Positions 56,780 to 64,000 of a stretch of DNA of 64,000 nucleotides are shown here, piece after piece. Source of the DNA: Siphonodentalium dalli (lineage: Eukaryota; Mollusca; Scaphopoda; Gadilida; Siphonodentaliidae); assembly GCA_032622095.1 (NCBI GenBank), contig CP136067.1, positions 51,625,899-51,689,898 on the forward strand, read 5' to 3'. Position numbers and translations under genes: made by a program. The number at the start of each line of letters is the position of its first letter. The first letter of the stretch is position 1. A model generated the notes under the pieces. It saw nothing but the letters and a program-made list of their open reading frames with translations. It was not told the DNA's origin and did no database searches.

Positions 56780-58665
56780 GCTCATTGTGATGTGGTCATT
56801 GTTTTTACCGGGAATTCATTGAAATTGGCGCATGGTCTCCCCGTTATGGCGAATAATAAGGCAGTTCATAAAATAAGTTTTATGCTTATTCTTACCACTT
56901 TGAATATTCTTGAGAGATATTCGTGGTGCAAGAATGACATTCAGTAATAATTCTCATATAAAAGCAGGAAATTGGCTTATTACATACAATTTTGAATTTT
57001 TATCATTGATGAATGATTATGCCATATATAGGAAATGCTTAACTTATTATATAAACATTTCTCTCAATAAATAGGGCTCCTTCTGCACTTTTATTTATTT
57101 CTCGTCTGCTGTATTACTTAAAAGGGAACTGTTAATAAACTTAGTTGCTCAGTAAAATAAACTATACCAGTGTCATAACGTAGAATTAAGGTTACTAAAA
57201 ACGAATCATATTCGAAAACACCAACTTATAGCGTAAAAATCGAGATTTTAATGCCTTTTTGACGTCGAAAATACTAAGGAAAAAATAAAAAGCCACTCGC
57301 CAGTTTTATGTGCACAAAGAAGCGTGACGTCAACGTTGGAACGCAACTTTTTTTCGGATGAGGGAATAAGACGTAAACATGTCCACGTGTTTTCTCATTT
57401 GTTTTGTTAATGGCGACTTACGATACAAATCTACTATTTTCAACAATTTGGACATTTAGAAAGTATTGATGACTGAAGTGTGTAATCATATAATATCACG
57501 GAGTTGTGCTAGGACTATACGTTGGACGCTATTTTGAGAATTTTCGATGAATATTGTGAATTGGATTTTCGATTCTGGAGGTTGACGTTTCGGAATTGAA
57601 ACAAATTGACACTTTTATCGACAGATTTATGTTTTAGAGGAATGTTTATCAACCAAGTGTCAAAATTATTGGACTGTAATGTGCATAGAACATCTGTCTG
57701 CAGTTTTCAACAGATTCTTGGTGGAAACAGATTCTAAAACTACGATGGCAATTTGTGAAGTAAATCACCTATTTTCGATGTTTTTTTCCGATGGTAATCC
57801 GACGTGGGCCGTACTCAACAATGCCAACAAGGAGCTGATGCTGAACTCTTCCAATTTGATGATTATTTATTATAATTAATAAATATATTTTTTACCCATT
57901 TCGCTTGTATATATTCTCCAAAATCAGTTGGACAAGTGTAGGTGAACAACCGATATACATTGTACAATAATAGCCTGATCGAGTTAAAATAGATTCATTG
58001 ATCGGTCTTCCTGGCACATTGCTCACCGTTGTATTGTAAGAGTGGAGACCTCTAAATTTCTTGAACATTGAAATTCCGTTTGTTTAAGAATTTGTAGATG
58101 TTTATATTGAATATTCTCAGTAAATAATTATTCCGTTTGTTTGTTTCAAAAGAAATCAGAATAATTGTTTTTGTTTGCAAGTACTAGTATTGGTTGAAAG
58201 ATAACTATAGAACAGTTTAGATTGACTCACCTCTTACCAGATGCATGCTGATTGTGGAAGACCGATTGGTCTATTTAAGCACTTCCGGGCTATTATAGAT
58301 CACTCGGTGATTCACCCAGGTTCGTTGGATGGCTCAAATGATGTTTCCTAAGAAATTCCTACCATGGCCGGTTTATATATACCCTTAATTTGAACCACAC
58401 AGTTGATTGTTTCGTACCATATTTTTTGTCATTTCACACCATATACATTTGTATGTTTCATTGGTTCCCACAAATGGTAATTGGTCATGCGTATGCAGCG
58501 TACCATGTTAACTTAATGAAAGCGAACATGTTTACGATTTAAAGTTACTTGATGATGACAACCCGACAATTACATGTAAACATATTTCTTTCTTTTTTTG
58601 CGAAAAAAATTTAACAAATTGAAATTGTGGCAACAAAGTTAAAGATACATAATCCGAATTAACGC
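56780..58665. other. No gene recognised
   Basis: AT-rich sequence. A ~66-codon frame at 57679-57879 has no recognisable domain and is not called a gene. The words AAGGGAACTGTTAA (57123) and CGTGACGTCAA (57325) recur on the minus strand near 63600 and 63420. Confidence 0.4.
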
Positions 58666-58668
58666 TTG

Positions 58669-58910
58669 CATATTACTATTTCCTTGGCTTCGGGTGTAAA
58701 CATATTTGATTCGAGTCGAGGAACCCACCCGTGTTGAACAAAATGTTGATAAATAACAGGTTTTGGGCAATTGTTTACTATTGTTGACTGGTTAGCATTT
58801 TTTTTGGGCCATTAATCGATTCTGATAACCGAAGCGGCATTTCAAAAAAATGTTTGTTGTTGGAATCTGATAATATGGAACCATCGAATCGGTTTGAGTA
58901 CCTTTAATGT
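58669..58910. mobile_element. Degraded copy of the 17973-18260 TIR element
   Basis: TATTACTATTTCCTTGGCTTC, GTAAACAT, GATTCGAGTCGAGGAACCCAC match its left arm. A right-side remnant ATCGG-TTGAGTACCTTTAA ends at about 58910. Confidence 0.6.
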
Positions 58911-59164
58911 TATTTAAAAAAAATAATACGGTATTTACTCAATGGTACAAATTGTCGAAATGATACATGTACTGGTATGAAATGTCCAGAACCCTGGTGC
59001 GAAACATCTCTATGTCAAACTTCTATGGCACGAAATGTCCAGCAACCTATTGGCTGTTCAGTCCATTGCACATTATGATTTATTTCCAAATAAAGGTAAT
59101 ACTAAATATTAAAGCAGCGTTTAGTATTAAGTTCAATCTTGAATAATTGTACATGTGATATAGT

Positions 59165-59330
59165 CACAGGGGCTTGTTGTAAAGAAAACAATTAAAATTG
59201 AGGGTGCCACTTTATCAAACATTAAAATGCATCAATATTCTATTGATATACAGGTACATGTAATGCTTTACAAACGCATGTTTTTGTATATATATTTTTA
59301 CTTGTTTTCTTAACAAGCCCCTGTGGCCTC
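59165..59330. mobile_element. Small foldback element
   Basis: CACAGGGGCTTGTTGTAAAG and CTTAACAAGCCCCTGTGG at its ends form a ~25-bp inverted repeat around an AT-rich centre. Confidence 0.65.
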
Positions 59331-59751
59331 AGTTTAAGTATAGGAAGCCACGACTTATCTGCGAAAGAGCTAGGGATCTCTTGTTCACTCATTGTGTGAG
59401 CACCCCTTGGAAGGAAGTTTCCTACTGATGGCTATATCGGTTAAAAATTTGTTCGAATTTTTGCTCGGTACGGCTTGTTATCAAATTACATTTGTACATG
59501 TACTTACCGTAGGTGAATATCACTTCAATTTGCTTTAAATTGAGTAATATAGTTTCTGGACATCACCAATCAGAGTAATATGATTTCATGACATCACGGA
59601 TCCGAGTAATATGGCTTTACAACATGGCATAATTCTATTTCACTGTTAAATAATGCATAGACAATGATATTTTGTGATGTCACTCATTTGAAAGAGTTGT
59701 CAATAGTACACTGTTACTAAGAGCCAAACTACATGTGTAATTAATGTTATG

Positions 59752-60390
59752 GATAGGGTATTACTTGGTTGGTTTGATATTATAGGCCTGATTTCAACCC
59801 TCGGTAACCTCATTTCAGCCTTCGACCTTCGATGTCAGGCTGATAGTGATATGAGGTTACCTTATGCTGATATCAGGCCTAATATCAAACCAACCAAGAA
59901 ATGTCCTCTAATTATTATATACCTACAATGTAGCAGGGTTACCAGTCGTTGCCCAGGTTAATGCTCCCACTTTTGTTTCTCTGACCCCAATACCATCACT
60001 GTAGACATTTCTAATCTGCACCATTATGATGATTATCTTTCTCATAAGAAAACAAATTAATAGATACGTGTAGGGTATTACATGTACTTGGTTGGTTTGA
60101 ATATATAGGCCTGATTTCAGCCCCCTCGGTAACCTCATATCAGCCTTCGACCTTCGATGTCCGGCTGATAGAGATATGAGGTTACCTCAGGCCGATATTT
60201 GGTCTAATATCAAACCAACCAAGTTATATCCTCTAAATAGTATGTAACTAGCAGGGTCATTACCCATGTTAATGCAGTGTGGTATTGTTTTGCCCCTCCC
60301 ACTTTTTGTCCCTTACCCCTATACCGTCAAGCGCTGTATACATTTCTAATCTGCACAATTATGTTGATTATCTTTCTCGTAAGAAATTGC
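59752..60390. repeat. Tandem duplication of a palindrome-bearing ~320-bp unit
   Basis: Each unit has a ~165-bp foldback (ACTTGGTTGGTTTGATATTA ... TAATATCAAACCAACCAAG; GAGGTTACC with GGTAACCTC inside) at 59752-59915 and 60070-60235. A shared spacer includes TTTCTAATCTGCAC and GATTATCTTTCTC. The copies differ moderately. Confidence 0.75.
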
Positions 60391-60399
60391 CCCTGTTAG

Positions 60400-61059
60400 A
60401 CCCCTTTGGAGCCATCTAGAAGGTCCCTCGTGAATCGTGAATTAATATAGAATAGACATTCACAAATATAGGTATAGATAAAGATTTGTTAAGAAGTTCC
60501 CGGACCCCTGTGGTTGTAAATAGAATGCACTCAGCGATTCTGACTTCAAACTTGTGCTACCTTCTAATTTACATGTACCGGTATAGTACCTGTAGTATTG
60601 CTTGATAAGTTGATAGACATGTGGTGATTTGATTTGGGTTGAAAGATTAGAAAATCAGCCCCCCCCCCCTCTCAATTTTCATTTAAGGAATAATCTTGGT
60701 TTTTAATGTAATTACAGTTTAAAGATGGTCTATCTCTCCCTAAACCAAGTTTTATATGCAGCAGTTTCCTGAAATATGTATGAAATATTAAAAATAATAA
60801 ATATGAATTGAAAACCCCTGTCCGGAAATGCTTCTATCTGACAATATTGATTTTATTTTATATTTTCTGGTATATTAGATACATACACATGTACAACTAA
60901 TTTGGGATATTTTACAGCTCGCAAAAATGTTTGGAGTGTAGCAAGTGGGAGAACTCTATCTGAGATCGCCTGAAAGTTTTATGACATGACGGTTTGTTGT
61001 TAAAATAGTAACGAAAAATAAGTCCCAATTGATAATCACATTATATAAGAAATTGAATG
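60400..61059. other. No gene recognised
   Basis: AT-rich; a C-run at 60660-60670. Nothing else supported. Confidence 0.4.
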
Positions 61060-61217
61060 CCCTCTTAGTGGTGAACATCTACATGTATACCAAATTTCAT
61101 TGAGATCCAAGCAGTTTAATATTAGCACTACTGTTCAAGTTATGCCATGAACAGACATCAGACGGATGGACAGACAGGTGCAAAACAGTATACCCCCCTT
61201 TTTTTTAAAGGGGGTAT
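61060..61217. repeat. Hairpin-ended repeat (same layout as 22829-23391)
   Basis: ACCAAATTTCATTGAGATCC, then CAGACGGATGGACAGACAG, then a terminal hairpin TACCCCCC...AAAGGGGGTA (61191-61217) with T-rich loop. Shorter than the intron-2 copy. Confidence 0.55.
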
Positions 61218-61529
61218 GAATATCGATAATTGATATAAGCATTTCCTGACATGTGTCTAACACAGTCTTCGACTCTATTTTATTATTTTATACCCTGGGA
61301 ATTATAGAAAACATATTTAGGAAGCTATAGATATAAATCCATCTTCAAATGCTGATCACAAACTGATATTAAATCAGTGTTTGTGATTCAGTATAAAGCC
61401 TTTAGACTCTACTGTTCAGACTATACTGTTTACAGCTACCGGTATAATCTTGTGTGCCAAATACTAACTGCAGGGTGGAATATTGCGCATGAAGATGGAT
61501 AATTCTAAAATAAAGTGGTAAAAATAACT

Positions 61530-61755
61530 TGATTTTAGAGTTATCCAACTTCATCCGCAATTTTGACCGAGACCACCTTTTTGACGGCGTGTTTTTGGGC
61601 CACAAACAATAGAAATAATAAACTTCAAAAATTGATATCTGATCACTCGGAGTGTTGATGAGTAGGTTCCTCGACTCGAATCAATATTTTTTACCCCCGA
61701 AGCCAAAGAAATCGTAATTTAGGAGCACCTGATCGGATTGAGTACTGTTAAACAA
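61530..61755. mobile_element. 3' half of a 17973-18260-type TIR element
   Basis: TTAGAGTTATCCAACTTCATC, GGCCACAAACAATAGAA, GGTTCCTCGACTCGAATC, CCCGAAGCCAAAGAAAT and AGGAGCACCTGATCGGATT align with 18084-18295. Confidence 0.7.
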
Positions 61756-61759
61756 TTAT

Positions 61760-63172
61760 TTTTGTGTCTAGACTTGATTATAATGCAAGTTTTCGCAATT
61801 GACATGCTTAAAATTGATATATGCATGGGAAAATGTAACCATCGTTGTCTACATGCCCCGTGTGCGCAACATCTCAAATGAAAAATCCAGTCTCTTGTAC
61901 TAGTATTTGTAATTAAACTATTTGTATACATTGTAGCATTTGTTATTTAAATTTAGAACAGAGCCATAATTTTGTCTACATGTGCAGATCTACATGTATG
62001 GTAATAAGGCTTATAAGCATCGTGCAGGGTTGATTTTTCTCATAAAATTAATAAACATACAGGTACAATTATTTGGCATACAAGAGTATGCACTTTGGTG
62101 GAGTCTGATGATGTTAGATGCTGATAGTCTAAAGGGTCAGTGTCTGGTTGTTCCCCTTGCAGAGGAGATATAAATAGGTACACGACATTTTGGATCGTCT
62201 TAAGTTGTTTCGTACCATATTTTTTGTAGTTTCGCACCATATTTTTTGTAGTTTCGTACCTTATTGTTTGGTCGTTTCACACCATGTTGGAAATCAATTC
62301 GTCTTTTCATACCAATGATACCATATCACTATACATGTACGTGTATGTCACACCATAGGGAAACAAATAAATGATTTTCTGCAAAGTACGAAATAAAAAA
62401 AAGTAACCACAAAATATGGTATGAAACGACCATGGTATCGGATAGTGAAATAATGAAGAAGTCACTATAGTTGTACATCATTTATATGGTCACAATATAT
62501 ATAATGCAACGTGAAAGTTGATATGACATCTGTTCTGTTCGACTTCAGGTGTACTCAATTTCTACTCCGGCAATGTTCAGAATCCTATCCATTGATATCC
62601 AACGAAACTGGTATGAAGCGTCTAGAACTTAGAATCCATATTAAATATAATTATAAATCCTTCAGACATTCAGTGTTACCGATCTCCAGAATCAACAACT
62701 GACTGTTCAAGGCGGTTCCACTCAATGGTCGTTTTTAAGAAGTCATCGTAATGACTAATGAGTAATGTACAGTGCTAGTACGCAGTAGATCGAACGATTC
62801 TCTGATGGTGCTGTTACTTACTTGTTACACACCTCCTAAGTTCTCCACCAGATATTGACAGACACACACTGGGGACAGTAACAGTACTAACACTCACACT
62901 GACAGTGAATGAGTGGATAGGCCTACTGGTAGTCTACGGGATACTAAAGATAGAGTCAATTTTGGACTAGCCTACTGCACTGCAGTACTCACTGTACTGG
63001 TAGTGATGCAGTCCTCAAATTTTGTTGCTTTATTTTCCTTGTCTTCTTCGAATTTGTGTTTAGACTTAGATGTATAGAATTGTAGAATAACAATCAATTA
63101 TCATGACAATCGTCGTCAACAATGAATGACATTGATCGATTCAATGATTGTTGACACTGTGACTTGGTGAAT
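61760..63172. other. No gene; short tandem words near 62208-62266
   Basis: A 23-24-bp word (TTTCGTACCATATTTTTTGTAG type) is repeated about three times at 62208-62266, and related words occur at 58410-58440. No coding sequence recognised. Confidence 0.45.
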
Positions 63173-63376
63173 TTAAATTTTAAGTCTCGCTGTCCTTGCG
63201 CGACTGTCTTCGTCGGCTGGTTCGTGTAAATATGGGCCAATATTCAAACGCAAGCCATCAAAGGCATCTTCAGTATCTGCCATAGATGCAGTATCCCCCG
63301 CAACACGTACTAACTCGTCGTCATTTTCGTGATCAGAGTCACTTTCAGACGCGGAAATGCTGTGTGCAGAAGCCAT
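63173..63376 (-). CDS. Small acidic ORF, unknown (possible first exon)
   Basis: ATG (63376 on minus) to TAA gives 67 residues: Ser/Asp/Glu-rich start (SASESDSDHENDDE), then DAFDGLRLNIGPYLHEPADEDS. The acidic N-terminus followed by G-x-x-P-Y-x-x-E-P resembles the start of a multicopy invertebrate family whose later part is cysteine-rich (P2X7-like C-terminal domain). That resemblance is weak and from memory of the general layout. No later exons are recognised, and no donor site was found in frame. It could be a decayed gene copy or chance. Confidence 0.35.
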   Translation of the reverse strand: MASAHSISASESDSDHENDDELVRVAGDTASMADTEDAFDGLRLNIGPYLHEPADEDSRARTARLKI

Positions 63377-64000
63377 TTTTCGTAAACAGTTCGTCTGCGG
63401 AGGTAAGTCCCACTTTGACGTCACGGGTTTTGCGGTCACGTGACTCGAGCAAAATCAGCTAAGAAATAATAATCGATTTTTAAAAGTCGCTAAAAACACG
63501 TTTATCGATAAAATTATATCTAATTTTTTATTGGATGTTATATTTGAACCTTATTCACACCAAACTAGCCATATAACATTGAAATAATAAACATTTAACA
63601 GTTCCCATTTTTACTTAACATACCTCCAAATGAATAATAGACTGTACCGATGTACACTTTTAACTGGCTGGGATAATTTATTCAGTATAGAAACGGTAAA
63701 TATGTGTGACCGTGTGACGCAGAGCGGGTCAACAGTTGTCATAACAACACCATACTCTTCGTGTGAATTTGCATATTGCACCATTCGATCACCGGCACTA
63801 GCATAGAGGAACATCGGAACAGCCGGGGTACTGGTTTAACTAGTATGCTAAGAACGGAGTAAAATACATGAATGTAGGCGTTATACGTGTCTATATTATC
63901 CGAATGAATCCATGACCATACTGGTGTATATTCCTCATTATATAAGTAAAGCCCGTGCATATTAGCACCACATAGTTTCTAAATTATTGAGACGGCACAT
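63377..64000. other. No gene recognised (right edge)
   Basis: Upstream of the small acidic frame on minus. It contains CACGTGACC and TGACGTCA-like words (about 63412-63440) that could be promoter elements of that frame. Nothing else supported. Confidence 0.35.

Noticed and set aside
57679-57879. 66-codon frame considered as an exon
   Set aside because: No recognisable domain, no clear splice context; insufficient support.

Overview
This is an intron- and transposon-rich stretch of animal (metazoan) nuclear DNA. There are no operons, ribosome binding sites or long open frames. The recognisable coding DNA is either short exons with GT/AG splice signals or decayed retroelement reading frames. 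The mix of a CR1-type retrotransposon with an N-terminal 2A peptide and PHD finger, Penelope-like and Tx1/L1-like elements, small Helitron-like tandem units and abundant ACATGTA-type words suggests a marine invertebrate, most likely a lophotrochozoan such as a mollusc. That placement is inference.

Host gene. One plus-strand gene can be pieced together across 38 kb. Its six exons are 4133-4218, 18951-19036, 24369-24470, 32841-32966, 33727-33885 and 42375-42472. They encode the C-terminal part of a CAP/SCP domain (2 exons), an EGF-like module, a ShKT-like six-cysteine module, a Thr/Ser/Asn-rich linker, and a short hydrophobic tail ending in a stop. All five internal junctions agree in phase, and the six pieces sum to 657 nt (219 codons including the stop). 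The 5' exons (signal peptide and most of the CAP domain) were not found and are probably left of the window. The product looks like a secreted or surface-anchored cysteine-rich protein.

Introns. Introns of 14.7, 5.3, 8.4, 0.76 and 8.5 kb are filled with mobile DNA. Intron 1 holds a LINE 3' end (7.8-8.5 kb), a large bidirectional array of non-autonomous Helitron-like units (8.9-14.0 kb), a decayed CR1-like retrotransposon (14.7-17.9 kb) and a TIR element. Intron 2 holds a two-unit Helitron array, a MITE, a dispersed repeat and a hairpin-ended repeat. Intron 3 holds a six-unit Helitron array (25.3-29.2 kb), a 0.7-kb TIR element and a piggyBac-type MITE with TTAA ends. Intron 5 holds long TC tracts, a tRNA-like segment and nested minus-strand LINEs (36.1-40.3 kb).

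Right half (42.5-64 kb). No convincing host gene was recognised. It contains two LINE pieces (43.6-44.2 minus, 44.3-46.3 plus), MITEs and foldback elements, a Penelope-like element with reverse transcriptase and GIY-YIG endonuclease separated by one frameshift (52.6-54.6 kb), a 38-bp minisatellite, tandemly duplicated palindromes, and a small acidic minus-strand frame near the right end.

The most notable structures are the head-to-tail Helitron arrays with exact CTAG|TC junctions, their load of nuclear-receptor-like TCAAGGTCA words, the 2A-PHD CR1 element, and the multi-domain gene that survives among them.
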